Positions 26,526 through 36,500 of a DNA stretch of 64,000 nt are shown piece after piece. Origin of the DNA: an uncultured Collinsella sp. GTDB taxonomy: Bacteria > Actinomycetota > Coriobacteriia > Coriobacteriales > Coriobacteriaceae. The translations under genes and the position numbers were made by a program. The stretch covers positions 1-64,000 of the forward strand of contig UROC01000001.1 in the NCBI GenBank assembly GCA_900549345.1, in the 5' to 3' direction. How positions within the stretch are numbered: the stretch's first letter is position 1; each line of letters starts with the position of its first letter. The notes beneath the pieces were generated by a model. It made no database searches and was not told where the DNA came from. It worked only from the letters and a program-made list of their open reading frames with translations.

Positions 26526-26867
26526 CTATTCCGGCTTGGTTTCTACCGTGGGAGTCTTGTCCGCTGCGACTGGGGCGCGGGCGGTGTCCATAGTCAGGCA
26601 ATGTTTAGGGCAGCTTTCGATGCACTCGCCGCACACCACGCAGGCATACGGGTCGATCGACCACGTTCCGCCCTTGCGATCGACCGCGAGCGCGCCCGCC
26701 GGGCAACGCCGCGCGCACATGCCGCAGCAGATGCACACATCCATGTCGTTGACGATATGCCCGCGCAGGCGCTCGGGTGCCGCGAGCTTCTCTTGCGGAT
26801 AGCACACCGTGACCGGCTGCTTGACCATAGAGCCCAAGGCCGTCTTGGCAAATGTCAGTAAACTCAT
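26526..26867 (-). CDS. echF: Ech-type hydrogenase ferredoxin subunit (EchF/NuoI-like)
   Basis: A 113-residue electron-transfer subunit with two [4Fe-4S] motifs, CICCGMCARRCP and CVVCGECIESCP. The spacing is that of EchF/HycF/NuoI proteins that pass electrons from soluble ferredoxin to the catalytic small subunit. The C-terminal ~25 residues are a Thr/Ala/Pro tail. It is the last gene of the hydrogenase operon, 7 bp after echE. Confidence 0.88.
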   Translation of the reverse strand: MSLLTFAKTALGSMVKQPVTVCYPQEKLAAPERLRGHIVNDMDVCICCGMCARRCPAGALAVDRKGGTWSIDPYACVVCGECIESCPKHCLTMDTARAPVAADKTPTVETKPE

Positions 26868-26874
26868 GCCGCGC

Positions 26875-27963
26875 CTACCTTTCCGTGCAGCTAATGCAGG
26901 GGTCGATGGTCAGGATAATCATAGGCACGTTGGCAAGGAGCACACCCTGCAGCGCATGCGTCAGACCCGCCAGGTTCTGCGACGTCGGCGTGCGCACGCG
27001 GAAGCGGTCCAGGTTCTTGGTACCATTGCCACGCACATAGTAGTACGCCTCGCCACGCGGCTGCTCAATCACAACCTCGCCGCGCGCGCCGTCGGCCGGC
27101 GTGAGCTTGGTGCGCCCGCCGATACCGTCGTGCGGAATCTTGCCCACAAGCTCCTTAATGATGTCCATGGCCTGTGCGACCTCGGCGCAACGCACCTGGC
27201 AACGGGCATAACAATCGCCGTCGGTGGCAACAATCGGCTCAAACGCGGCCAGATCCGCATAGGCGCCGTCGCCAAACATGCGCACGTCGTAATCCACGCC
27301 CGAGGCGCGACCGAACGGACCGACCATCGAAAGCTCCAGCGCATCCTTCTTGCTGATCACGCCCACGCCGTGCAAGCGCTCACCGCAGCTGTCGTCGTCC
27401 AGAAACGTATGCACCAGGGCCTCGTAGTCGGGACGCATGGCATCGAGCGTCTGAACAATACCCGCCAGCTCGGAGTCCTCGATGTCGTGCTTAAGGCCGC
27501 CGATCTCGTTAATCGAAAGGATCACACGGCCGCCGCACGTGCTCTCAAAGATCTTGAGAATCTGCTCGCGCAGAGTCCACGAACGATAGAACAGCGCCTC
27601 GAAGCCAAAGGCATCGGCGAGCAGGCCCAGCCACAGCAGGTGCGAGTGGATGCGCGAAAGCTCATGCAAAATGGTGCGGATACACTGCACGCGGCCGGGC
27701 ACCTCGATGTCGAGCATGCGCTCGCAGGCGCTGGCATAGCCGTAGCTGTGGCCCACGGCGCAGATGCCACAGATGCGCTCGGCGATGTAGCCAAACTGGT
27801 GCATATCGCGCTTTTCGGTGAGCTTCTCGAGTCCGCGGTGCACAAAGCCGATCTGCGGAATTGCCTCGATGACGCGGTCGTCCTCGATCACCAGGTCCAG
27901 ATGAAGCGGCTCGGGCAGCACCGGGTGCTGCGGGCCAAACGGAATAACGGAGCGATGTGCCAT
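26875..27963 (-). CDS. echE: Ech-type [NiFe] hydrogenase large subunit (EchE)
   Basis: A 362-residue catalytic subunit. Both Ni-binding motifs are intact: RICGICAVGH (Cys65, Cys68) and, at the C-terminus, DPCISCTER (Cys356, Cys359). This separates it from NuoD of complex I, which lacks these Cys. The protein ends three residues after the last Cys, so there is no long cleavable tail. It lies 5 bp after echD. No hyp maturation genes are within the window. The reaction is H+ reduction by ferredoxin coupled to ion pumping. Confidence 0.92.
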   Translation of the reverse strand: MAHRSVIPFGPQHPVLPEPLHLDLVIEDDRVIEAIPQIGFVHRGLEKLTEKRDMHQFGYIAERICGICAVGHSYGYASACERMLDIEVPGRVQCIRTILHELSRIHSHLLWLGLLADAFGFEALFYRSWTLREQILKIFESTCGGRVILSINEIGGLKHDIEDSELAGIVQTLDAMRPDYEALVHTFLDDDSCGERLHGVGVISKKDALELSMVGPFGRASGVDYDVRMFGDGAYADLAAFEPIVATDGDCYARCQVRCAEVAQAMDIIKELVGKIPHDGIGGRTKLTPADGARGEVVIEQPRGEAYYYVRGNGTKNLDRFRVRTPTSQNLAGLTHALQGVLLANVPMIILTIDPCISCTER

Positions 27964-27968
27964 GGACC

Positions 27969-28676
27969 TTACGCCTCCTTTTTCTGCTTGTCGCGGGCGG
28001 CCTTGGCGGCAAGCGCCGCGCGGACCTTGGCCGCTTTCTCGGGATCCATGGCGGCGAGCTTTGCTTCCAGCTCGGCGGCTTTGAGCGCGGCCTTGGCAGC
28101 AGCATCGTCATGCTGAGCATCGGAGCCGGCGGCCGCATCGGGCTGAGCGGCAGCAGCGCTCGCAGCATCGCCGGCGCCCGCAGCGCCCTCCCCCGCAGCG
28201 GCGGCCTTCTCGGCTGCGGCCTTGCGCGCCTTGGCCTCGGCGGCCGCGCGGACTTTCATGGCCTTCTCGCGCGCAGCCTTCACCTCGGGCGTGATGACGC
28301 TCATGGGTTCGGCAGTCAAGACCTGGTAGAAAAAGCCCCTAAAGTCAATCTGCATGTCGGTAATGGCAAGACCAAACAGGTCGTGGGCCTCGTTCTCAAA
28401 CGGAAACACCGCCGGATAGTACGAGCTGATGGACGGAATCTCCTGGTACTGGTCGATGCCCTCGACCACCAGGTTCTCGATCGCATAGTTTCCGTCCCGC
28501 GCGATCTGCTCTTGCGCAGCGCGGACGTTGATAAACGTATAGACCAGGCGATACGAGCCGTCGTCGACGTTGCGCTCGGCATGCATTTGCACAAAGCGCG
28601 CGTTGACACCCTTGAGCGCCTGGACATGCGACAGGAGCTCGTCGATCCCGACGGTGGTATAGATAGCCTTTTGCAT
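27969..28676 (-). CDS. echD: Ech-type hydrogenase NuoC-like subunit (EchD) with Ala/Lys tail
   Basis: A 235-residue peripheral subunit. Residues 1-125 match the 30-kDa NuoC/EchD fold, including SSYYPAVFPFENEAHDLFGL and FRGFFYQ. The remaining ~100 residues are an Ala/Lys/Glu/Asp-rich extension, probably helical or disordered and not usual in EchD. The ATG overlaps the echC stop (TAATG), so the two are coupled. Confidence 0.85.
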   Translation of the reverse strand: MQKAIYTTVGIDELLSHVQALKGVNARFVQMHAERNVDDGSYRLVYTFINVRAAQEQIARDGNYAIENLVVEGIDQYQEIPSISSYYPAVFPFENEAHDLFGLAITDMQIDFRGFFYQVLTAEPMSVITPEVKAAREKAMKVRAAAEAKARKAAAEKAAAAGEGAAGAGDAASAAAAQPDAAAGSDAQHDDAAAKAALKAAELEAKLAAMDPEKAAKVRAALAAKAARDKQKKEA

Positions 28677-29272
28677 TACTCGGCCTCCTTTGCAGCGGCG
28701 GGCGTCCCAGCAGGTGCGTCGCCAGCGGCGGGCGCGTCACCGGCACCGTCAGCCCCGGCCCCCGCGGCCACAAACCCGTCCTCGCCCAGCTCAACGCCAC
28801 CGTCCCAGGTAGCGGCACCGCCCACGGTGAGCGGATCGCCGCCGGCGCGCATCACGGTCTCCTTCTGGTCCAGGATGCCGCACGCCTCCACGATGGCATC
28901 GATCACGGTCTCGGGGCGAATGGCGCACCCGGGCGCGTACACGTCCACGGGAATCGCGCGGTCCACGCCGCCGATCACGTTATAGGCATCGCGGAATACG
29001 CCGCCCGAACACGCGCAGATGCCGCAGGCCACCACGCACTTGGGCTCGAGCATCTGGTTGTAGATCTGGCGCACGACGGGCAGGTTCTGGGCATTGACCG
29101 AGCCCGTCACCAAAAAGATGTCCGCATGCTTGGGGTTGCCGGTATTGACCACGCCAAAGCGCTCCGCATCGAACAGTGGCGTGAGCGAGGCCAGCACCTC
29201 GATATCGCATCCGTTGCAGCTCGAGCCGTCGTAATGAATAACCCACGGCGAGCGCGACATTTTATGATCCAT
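28676..29272 (-). CDS. echC: Ech-type hydrogenase small subunit (EchC/NuoB-like)
   Basis: A 198-residue small subunit that holds the proximal [4Fe-4S] cluster. The Cys ligands are visible in SSCNGCDIE (residues 19 and 22), ACGICACSGG and YAPGCAIRPE. Residues ~150-198 are an Ala/Gly/Pro-rich tail, similar in character to the EchD extension. It partners the large subunit EchE in the hydrophilic arm. It is 12 bp downstream of the fused membrane subunit. Confidence 0.9.
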   Translation of the reverse strand: MDHKMSRSPWVIHYDGSSCNGCDIEVLASLTPLFDAERFGVVNTGNPKHADIFLVTGSVNAQNLPVVRQIYNQMLEPKCVVACGICACSGGVFRDAYNVIGGVDRAIPVDVYAPGCAIRPETVIDAIVEACGILDQKETVMRAGGDPLTVGGAATWDGGVELGEDGFVAAGAGADGAGDAPAAGDAPAGTPAAAKEAE

Positions 29273-29284
29273 GGATGCCGCCTC

Positions 29285-32167
29285 CTAAATAAACACGTCG
29301 ACGAGGATGGGCATAAGGTTGAGCAGGCCAAACACCAGTGCCACGCCCCAGCCGAGCTTAAAGCAGCTACGCCAGGTGCTGCGGGCAAAGGTGTTGTCGA
29401 TCAGCACCTCGACAAAGTACGTCGCGGCCATCACGACCAGGGCGACCACCCAGCTCACCGGGTTGTCCCAGACAAAGAACATGCCCACCCACATCAAAAA
29501 CAGCACGGTCTCGCACCAGTGCATAAGGGTCATCTTGGCCAGCGTGCCGCCGCTCATCTCGGTGGCGACGCCTTGGACAATCTCCTGATGCGCGTGATGC
29601 GAGTACGAAAGGTCAAACGGCGACTTGCGCAGCTTGATGGTAAGCACCGCGAGCAGCGCGAGGAAAATGGGCGCGCTGTACACGATGATGGGGGCCGACT
29701 GCCCCGTCACGGCGATGGAATCAAAGCTGTCGGTGGCAAGGTACAGGCCCACGCTCATCAGCAGAACGGCGGGCTCGTAGCTCATAACCTGCAGCAACTC
29801 GCGGTCGGCGCCAACCTGGGCAAACGGGCTTTGCGTCGAGGCGGACGCCAACACCACAAAGATCGCGGCGAGCGTAACCATAAAGGCGCACAACAGCGTG
29901 TTGGAACCCGACACAAAGATACCGCCGCCCACCACGGTAAAGATGAGCGCGCACGCCATGTAGGTATCGTCCATGGTGTTTACGCTGGCGGGGGCCTTGC
30001 GCAGCAGCTTGGCAACGTCGTAGAAGGGCTGCAGCAGGCGCGGGCCCACGCGGCCCTGCATGCGGGCGGACAGCTTGCGGTCAACGCCGTCGATCAGGCC
30101 GCCCACAAGCGGCGCAATCAAGGCAAACGCCACGGTGCCAATAAAAATGCCCACGACGCCCGAGCCTTCAAAATACTTGCCGCGCAGCACCGAGGGCGCA
30201 CTCATGGCAAGCCGCTCGGGTCCAATCCACGCGCAGCACAGCAGCGCAAACAAGATAATGCTGCAGCACACGACGCTGCCCGCGGGGCCAATACGCTTCT
30301 CGCCAAGGGCGTCCTCCGAGTACCAATTGCGTTTTTCGGCCTTCACCTCGTGTCCCATCGAGCCGCGGAAATGGCGGTAATTGTCGGTCCCCACACCCGA
30401 AAGGTACACGTTGACGTGCGGTTTGTTGCTCACGCGGAACGACGTCAGCAGCACCACGGCGATAAACGCCACGATAACCACCATCAGATACATGGCGTCC
30501 TTGCCAATAACGTACGGCACGCGGCCAAACACCATGGCCAAGTAAGGCGACACCAGGCCGCTCGAGATAACCGGGAACGCCACGCAGCACAGAATCAGCA
30601 GCGCGGCGATGGTGTTGAGCGCCATCCATTCGGTCTTATGGACATTGACCTCAACGTTTTGAGCCGTGGGGTCGACGCCCGAAAGCTTGGCAAGCCACTT
30701 GCCCCAGAAGTAGAACGTCGCGGCCGAGCCAAAGGCAAGCACCATGATCATGAGCACGTTGCCAGTCTGCGCAAACGCCACCAGGGCGCCCCACTTGGAC
30801 ACGAGCATGCCAAACGGCGCCACAAACATGCCCATGATGCCCAGCATCATCAGGCGCGTCAGGTGCGGCATGCGGCTGAACATACCGTCCATGTCCTCGA
30901 TATTGCGGCTGCCGATATGATGCTCGGCGGTGCCCACGCACAGGAACAGCAGCGACTTTGCCACCGTATGGAACAGGATTAGGAAGATGGCCGCCCATAC
31001 GGCCTCGGGCGCGCCGACACCCAAGCAGGCACTGATGAGTCCCAAGTTGGAAATGGTGGAGTACGCGAGCACGCGTTTGGCGTTGCTCTGCGAGATGGCC
31101 ATGAGGGCAGCGAGCAAAAACGTGATGGCACCCACACTCGTGACCATAAAACCAGTCACGGGATAGATGGCATAGAGCGGGCTGAGCTTGACCATCAAAA
31201 ACACGCCGGCTTTGACCATGGTGGACGAGTGCAGCAGGGCGCTCGTAGGCGTGGGGGCAACCATGGCACCCAACAGCCAAGTGTGGAACGGCATCTGCGC
31301 GGCCTTGGTGAGCGCGGCAAGCGACAGCAACAGGACCGGCATGACCAGCAGCGCGGATTGCGCGGTTCCGGCGCCGGAAAGCTCGATCATGCCTGAGATG
31401 GTCAGCGGCATGCCGTTAACGTGCAGGTATATGAGTCCGGCCAAAAACGCGATGCCGCCCAGCATGTTGAGGATGATCTGGGTGAAAGCGTTTTTTATGG
31501 CCTCGGGCGTGCGCGTGTAGCCAATCATGAGGAACGAGCACACGGTGGTGATTTCCCAGCCACAGAACAGCCACTCAAGGTTGTCGCTTGTCACGATGAC
31601 GAACATGGCCGAGAGGAACAGGAACATAAGCGCCAGGAACTGCGGGCGTCGGTCGGGCGCCGCCTGCCCGCGCAGCGCGGCCTCGTGCTCGTCGTGGGCC
31701 TGGAAGTCCTTCATGTAGCCCAGGGCGTACACGCAGATCAGGCTGCCGACAATGCCGACGGCAAGCACCATGATCACACTCATGTAATCCAGGTAGAGCG
31801 GCGTTGCCGTGACGGCTTCGGTCGCGGGCAGCGTCATAGCTGCAAAGGCGAGCGAGCCCACCAGCTGCACCACGCCGAGCACACCGGTAAGCGCGTTCCT
31901 ATATTTGAACGCGTTGTACAGGATGACGGCGCACAGGATCACGTCGATGACGGAGCTGATGATCGAGAGCACATGCGAGGTGCCGGGGGCGACCTCAAAG
32001 CTCTGAGGACCCGTGCCAAAAAACATGACGGCGACTACAACTGTCACCGCCATAATAATGCCGGAGCCTACAAGCCCTACCGCATCGCGGGCGCGGTCAC
32101 CGCGCGCGAGCAGCATGCCCAGCGCCGGTACCAGCGGAAACAGGGTAAGGAAATACAGTAGCGTCAT
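29285..32167 (-). CDS. Fused Ech membrane subunits: antiporter-like EchA plus NuoH-like EchB
   Basis: A 960-residue polytopic protein. Residues 1 to ~600 form a NuoL/NuoN/EchA-like antiporter domain (GWEITTVCSFLMIGYTR, MPFHTWLLGAMVAPTPTSALLHSSTMVKAGVFL). From about residue 625 a NuoH/EchB-like domain follows, with GRVGPRLLQPFYDVAKLLRK near 705 and a C-terminal SPFDLSYSHHAHQEIVQG. These are normally two proteins; here one uninterrupted frame encodes both. It is the first gene of the hydrogenase operon, with GGGGGAG upstream of the ATG. The 281 bp before it hold no gene and only a weak TATAAC box. Confidence 0.88.
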   Translation of the reverse strand: MTLLYFLTLFPLVPALGMLLARGDRARDAVGLVGSGIIMAVTVVVAVMFFGTGPQSFEVAPGTSHVLSIISSVIDVILCAVILYNAFKYRNALTGVLGVVQLVGSLAFAAMTLPATEAVTATPLYLDYMSVIMVLAVGIVGSLICVYALGYMKDFQAHDEHEAALRGQAAPDRRPQFLALMFLFLSAMFVIVTSDNLEWLFCGWEITTVCSFLMIGYTRTPEAIKNAFTQIILNMLGGIAFLAGLIYLHVNGMPLTISGMIELSGAGTAQSALLVMPVLLLSLAALTKAAQMPFHTWLLGAMVAPTPTSALLHSSTMVKAGVFLMVKLSPLYAIYPVTGFMVTSVGAITFLLAALMAISQSNAKRVLAYSTISNLGLISACLGVGAPEAVWAAIFLILFHTVAKSLLFLCVGTAEHHIGSRNIEDMDGMFSRMPHLTRLMMLGIMGMFVAPFGMLVSKWGALVAFAQTGNVLMIMVLAFGSAATFYFWGKWLAKLSGVDPTAQNVEVNVHKTEWMALNTIAALLILCCVAFPVISSGLVSPYLAMVFGRVPYVIGKDAMYLMVVIVAFIAVVLLTSFRVSNKPHVNVYLSGVGTDNYRHFRGSMGHEVKAEKRNWYSEDALGEKRIGPAGSVVCCSIILFALLCCAWIGPERLAMSAPSVLRGKYFEGSGVVGIFIGTVAFALIAPLVGGLIDGVDRKLSARMQGRVGPRLLQPFYDVAKLLRKAPASVNTMDDTYMACALIFTVVGGGIFVSGSNTLLCAFMVTLAAIFVVLASASTQSPFAQVGADRELLQVMSYEPAVLLMSVGLYLATDSFDSIAVTGQSAPIIVYSAPIFLALLAVLTIKLRKSPFDLSYSHHAHQEIVQGVATEMSGGTLAKMTLMHWCETVLFLMWVGMFFVWDNPVSWVVALVVMAATYFVEVLIDNTFARSTWRSCFKLGWGVALVFGLLNLMPILVDVFI

Positions 32168-32418
32168 ACCATCACTCCCCCATGCAAAAACGCTGCAATT
32201 GTTTAACGTTATAGCTCAGTTGAGGAGTAGCGACGGCGGGTTTTCGGTCAACAGGGGAGTTTTAGGCGTACGGGGTAAGGCGTCTGTCCGCATTGGAGTA
32301 GAGGGCGACGTTTCCTTACTGCGGCGACGGGCGCGCGGGCCACTGCGCGCGGCTTATTGGCCACGTTGGAGGATGTCCCGATAGGCTCGCGACGGTCCGA
32401 AAAGTTGGCGCGGCAAGA

Positions 32419-32441
32419 AAAATGCGCCCCCGCGGGCGCAC
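32419..32441 (-). terminator. Intrinsic terminator of the double-HTH gene
   Basis: TGCGCCC/GGGCGCA form a 7-bp GC stem with a 4-nt loop, followed on the minus strand by ATTTTTC. It lies 8 bp after the stop codon. Confidence 0.75.
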
Positions 32442-32448
32442 CCTCTTG

Positions 32449-32838
32449 CTACTCTGCCTGCTTAACGCGCGGCTTGTCGACCAGCGCCGCCTCGCCGCCA
32501 TCGCGATACTGACGACACCAAGCCTTGACCGAAGACTCGCTGGGAATCTTGTGCTTGATCATGGCCTCGCGAACCGTCAGGCCGTTTTCCAGGCGATCCT
32601 TTACCACGGCGAGCTTGACGTCGTACGAATACGTGCGGTGATGCGAACCCGCGTTAAGCACGGCGTCGGCACCGCCCACGGCGTATGCGCGGGCCCACTG
32701 ACGAGCCGTGGCCTGGGGAATGCCAAGCTCCGCGGCGAGGGAGCGATGACCGACCCCCTCTTGGAGGATCTCGACGGCGCGCTGCCTGACCTCGGGCGCA
32801 TGCGTGCGAATCCTTGTTGCTTCTGACATACCTGCCAC
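32449..32838 (-). CDS. Small protein with two tandem helix-turn-helix domains, IS3 OrfA-like
   Basis: A 129-residue protein with two similar HTH units. The first (about 14-60) has LAAELGIPQATARQWARAY and the second (about 72-118) has REAMIKHKIPSESSVKAWCRQY. Each ends in a GGA-DAVL/EAALVDK-like turn, the pattern of IS3/InsE OrfA DNA-binding domains. No OrfB integrase or inverted repeats flank it, and it has its own terminator. It may be a domesticated transposase domain or regulator. The GTG at 32838 has GAGG seven bases upstream; an ATG nine bases downstream has only a weak site. Confidence 0.65.
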   Translation of the reverse strand: MAGMSEATRIRTHAPEVRQRAVEILQEGVGHRSLAAELGIPQATARQWARAYAVGGADAVLNAGSHHRTYSYDVKLAVVKDRLENGLTVREAMIKHKIPSESSVKAWCRQYRDGGEAALVDKPRVKQAE

Positions 32839-33120
32839 TTCTTAGCCTCAACCGTTAATCTGCTTTCTTACGTGCGTGTTAGATAGTAGCATTTTGCTGT
32901 TCCCGCGTAACAGTTAATTGAAAACCGCAACGGCGGCATCTGGGCATTTGCTATTTATTCGCGACATTTCTTTACGTTTAATTTACGCAGCTAGTTAGCC
33001 CGCAGCTCATTGATGGTGTTTTACCAACCAGATTGATATCTTTTTGTTTCGCTTGGTATGGTTTTCATAATTATTAACCCCTCAGCCTCTGAGCTAGCAT
33101 GTCGGTCTTTCGCTTACTTT

Positions 33121-33193
33121 CCAGCTTTCTACTTAACTATCCAGCTTTCTACCCAGCTTTCCACCTTAGGTGTTAAGTTAAGTGGAAAGTTGG
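33121..33193. repeat. Short direct repeats CCAGCTTTC(T/C)AC and a hairpin
   Basis: CCAGCTTTCTAC occurs at 33121-33132 and 33141-33152, and CCAGCTTTCCAC at 33153-33164. The last copy pairs with GTGGAAAGTTGG (33182-33193) as a 12-bp stem with one mismatch. The whole of 32839-33519 is AT-rich and has no gene. These words could be binding sites for the adjacent double-HTH protein. Confidence 0.45.
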
Positions 33194-33241
33194 GAAGATG
33201 ATGGGAAGTCGGAAAAGCTAAATCAACTTTCTCCAGCAGCG

Positions 33242-33449
33242 GCTGGACAGTTAGTTCAGATTCGTATTTTTTGACAGTTCCGAAACTATTTTCCGACCCC
33301 CTGAGAAACCTTGTTGGTGGCCCATTGAATGCAAATCGAGCTCTTATCGGCCAGCTAACCGTAGTTCTGGGCTGCTTTTTGCCCCAAAACGAGTGCCTGA
33401 TGGCTCTGCTGTGGTCTGGGGTTATACGAATCTGAACTAACTGTCCAGC
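33242..33449. repeat. 208-bp element with perfect 26-bp inverted repeats
   Basis: GCTGGACAGTTAGTTCAGAT... (33242-33267) is repeated in exact reverse complement at 33424-33449. The 156-bp interior has no open frame and starts with TTTTTTGACAG. It could be a MITE-like element or an invertible segment. No recombinase gene is nearby. Confidence 0.65.
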
Positions 33450-33481
33450 GGGGCCTCCAAATAGGTCCGCGCTGGCAAGAA

Positions 33482-33512
33482 AAGGGGCGGCAACCGGGTG
33501 GTTGCCGCCCCT
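33482..33512 (-). terminator. Terminator of the giant surface-protein gene
   Basis: AAGGGGCGGCAACC and its complement form a perfect 14-bp stem around a short loop, followed by TTTTCTTG on the minus strand. It is 8 bp past the stop codon of the giant gene. Confidence 0.85.
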
Positions 33513-33519
33513 TGCGTGG

Positions 33520-36500
33520 CTAGTTGGTCTCGTGGGGAATGCCCTGGGTGTTGATGCGCGCCAGCGTGTACGTCACGTAGTCAGAGTTCGTATAACCATC
33601 GAGGTTGCTGACGTTGACCGGCGTGTCGTTTACACCGCCACCGGACATATTGGCTGTTAACACCAGGCGGTAGTTGGCATAGGTCTGACCAGCCGTCTCA
33701 ACATCGGTGTTCACCTTAACGCGGAATGCATGCTTAAAGGCAAGGCTGTTGCCGTCGCGCGTGGCAAACGTGCCATCAGTCTTCTTGGTGTCGGTAAATA
33801 CGTAACTGCTGCCGCTCAACGAGCCCGCGCCCAGCTTGTCGCTACCGAGCACCGTAATGTACTTCGAGATATCATCGACGACCGGAACATAACGGCCTTC
33901 ATCCCGGCGCTGCAAGCTCAACGTATAGGTCACCGTTGTGGCATTGGAAATCATTGCCTCGGCGCCCGACAGCCTGGAAAGATCATACGTTCCCACCAGG
34001 GCGATTGTGCCATCGGCAGACTTGAGGTCATCGATATTGATACCCAGCTGCGACTTCTTGGAAGCCTCGAGCGCAATAGTCGACGAGCCCACATCCGTGC
34101 GGTAGTAGCCAGCGTTACCGTCGGTGTATGCCGAGTTGCTGCTGGTACTGAGCGTGTCGGCGTGCGTGGAAAGATGCGCGCGGTAGTTGGGCTTGGTGTA
34201 GCGGTCGGTGCCGCTGTTCTGCGAGGCCACGATGCCCGCCTGGCAGGCAGGCTCGCTCATGGTGAGCGCGGCCTTCATGGTAACCGTGAAGGCATTGTCG
34301 TGGTTCTTAGCGACCTCGCGCAGACCCGACATGTCGATGGATTTGCCGTTAGCGTCGGCCAACACGAGCGACATGTCGCCGCCACTCTTGCTCTTCCAGG
34401 TAAGCCCCGACACCACCGGAGTCTCTGTCGCGCCGGCCGGAGTCCAGCCCGACCCATTCCAGGTATAGTAGTTCTCGCCCACCTTAACGTAAAACGCATA
34501 GCTGCCCTGCGTGCCCGTGGGGTATCCCACCGAGCCCGCGATGGCGCCGTCGTGATAGGTGACAAGCGACGAATCGAGCTGGTAGTACAGTTCGTCTGAG
34601 CTCGTATATTGCTGGTTCGGGTCGAACGTCACGGTGTCGCTCACATCCATGGAAAGCGGATAGGTGGCGTCCTTGAGTTCCATCTGTTTGATGCCGAGCG
34701 TGCTGTTGTCGACGAGGTTGTGCGTGTAGTTGGATGCCACGCTGTAGGTCGAGGCCGTATTCTGATGCCCATCCTCGGCAGCCTTGCCGTCAGCTGCGGT
34801 CTTATTGCGCAGCAGGTAGTTGATGTGTTCGTTCAGGCTCGTGTCCACCGTAGTGGCGGTGTAGCCGTTGACGCCCGCGGAGCCCGCCGGCGTGCGCACC
34901 ACCAAGTAGAAGTTCTCGCTCTTGGGCTCTTCCCTGGCAACGGAGAGCTTATAGAATGTGCCCGCCGTGTCGGAAGAAGTGCGTGCGCGGTAGTACGCGC
35001 CATCGACCTTGGCGCCAGCTGTCTTCGTGAGCTCGGCCTGGCTCATGCGCTCGACCTCGGCATCGGTGAGCTTGACCCAGGCGCCATCCTTATCCTCCTT
35101 GGCCTCCACGCCCACGGTTTCGCTCAGCCACGGCTCGGTGTAATAGGCCTTGTTGCTAGCGTCCACAAAGTCGGTGAGCTTGACCGACACCGCTCCGCCC
35201 GCGCCCACTGCGTAGTGATATTCGCGGCTGTTGTTGGCCGTGTCCACGAGCGTAAGTTGCGTGCCCTCGGGCAGCGTGGCACCAAAGGTGATGCTCTTGT
35301 TGAGCGACCCCATGGAGCCGCCAGCTTCGAGCAGTGTGTTCCAGCCGTAATCGACCGCCTCGCCCCGGGCGCTGCCATAGGTCCAGGTAAGGTAGCCGGT
35401 CATGGTGTCGCCGCTGCTCACAAGCACGTGCTTGTCGTATTTAGTCGCATAGTCGGAAGCCTTAAAGTTCGCGCCTTCGGAGTAGGTAGCGGTGAAGTCA
35501 ATCTCGAGCATGCGCTTGACGATGATGGGCACCTGCACGCGGTAGCTCTGGCCGGCTTCGCTAAAGGTGGCGGTGAGCAGCGTAAAGCGCCCCTGCTCGT
35601 TGTCCCAGTCGGTACTCGCGCGGAAGGTCATGGAACTCGTGCCGTTGTTGAGCACCTTGAGTGTGGGCGTTTGCGAGGCGCCTGCATCCCTGACGAATAC
35701 GCCGTCCTTCAGCGAGAAAACCTCGGCGGTAGCGCTCACGTGTGTGGTGCTGCCGTTGAGGCGGCGGGCATCGGAAAAGCCTCCGTTGGTCACGATGTTC
35801 AGGTAGCTCTCCACCGTCGTCGTGTCGTTGCCCGGAATCACGAGTACGGGGAAGTCAGTTTTGGCCTTCTTGCCCGAAGTAATGTTGTTAGCGTTATAGG
35901 TGCTACGCGAGCTGTCCGCGCTATAGGTGCTCGTGTTTTGGTATGCGCCGGCATCGTTGATACCGCCGATATTGGTGTAGGTGTAGCGACCGTCGACGTT
36001 GTTCCCCGCCTGGCTCTGGATGGTTGCCGCGGTTTCGATGGCGGCGCCGTCGCCAAACAGATAGCGGTCGGTGGTGTCGGTGTCGGATGCACGCACCGCC
36101 AGAGAGCTCACGGGACTCGTGGTCACGTACGGACTTGATGCCGTGGTAGCGGTATCGTCCACGCCGTAGAGCGTTGTGTCCCTGTCGGGCGCGGCAAGGT
36201 TGCCGTTGTAGTCGCCGAAGGCAATATAAGTTTTCTTGTTAACAGCGGTCGTATTGGGCGTGTAAACCATCGGCGGCAAGTCGCTCGTGGTCTTGCCACT
36301 ACCGGGCTTTACTTCCACGCCCGCTGCGGAAAGGCTGTACTGTTTTTCTCTTGTGTCGACCTCGCCCAAGAGCACACCCTGGGTTTTGCCCGCATTGTAG
36401 CTATTGCTGTCCATGAGCACGTTTACCAGATGGAACTGGCCGCGCCCATCACCCGCAATGCCGCCGTTGGACCTTCCGCTAAACGTGGCGTTGGACACCT

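Noticed and set aside
32449..32838. Complete IS3-family insertion sequence
   Set aside because: Only an OrfA-like protein is present; no OrfB integrase, terminal repeats or target duplication could be found around it.
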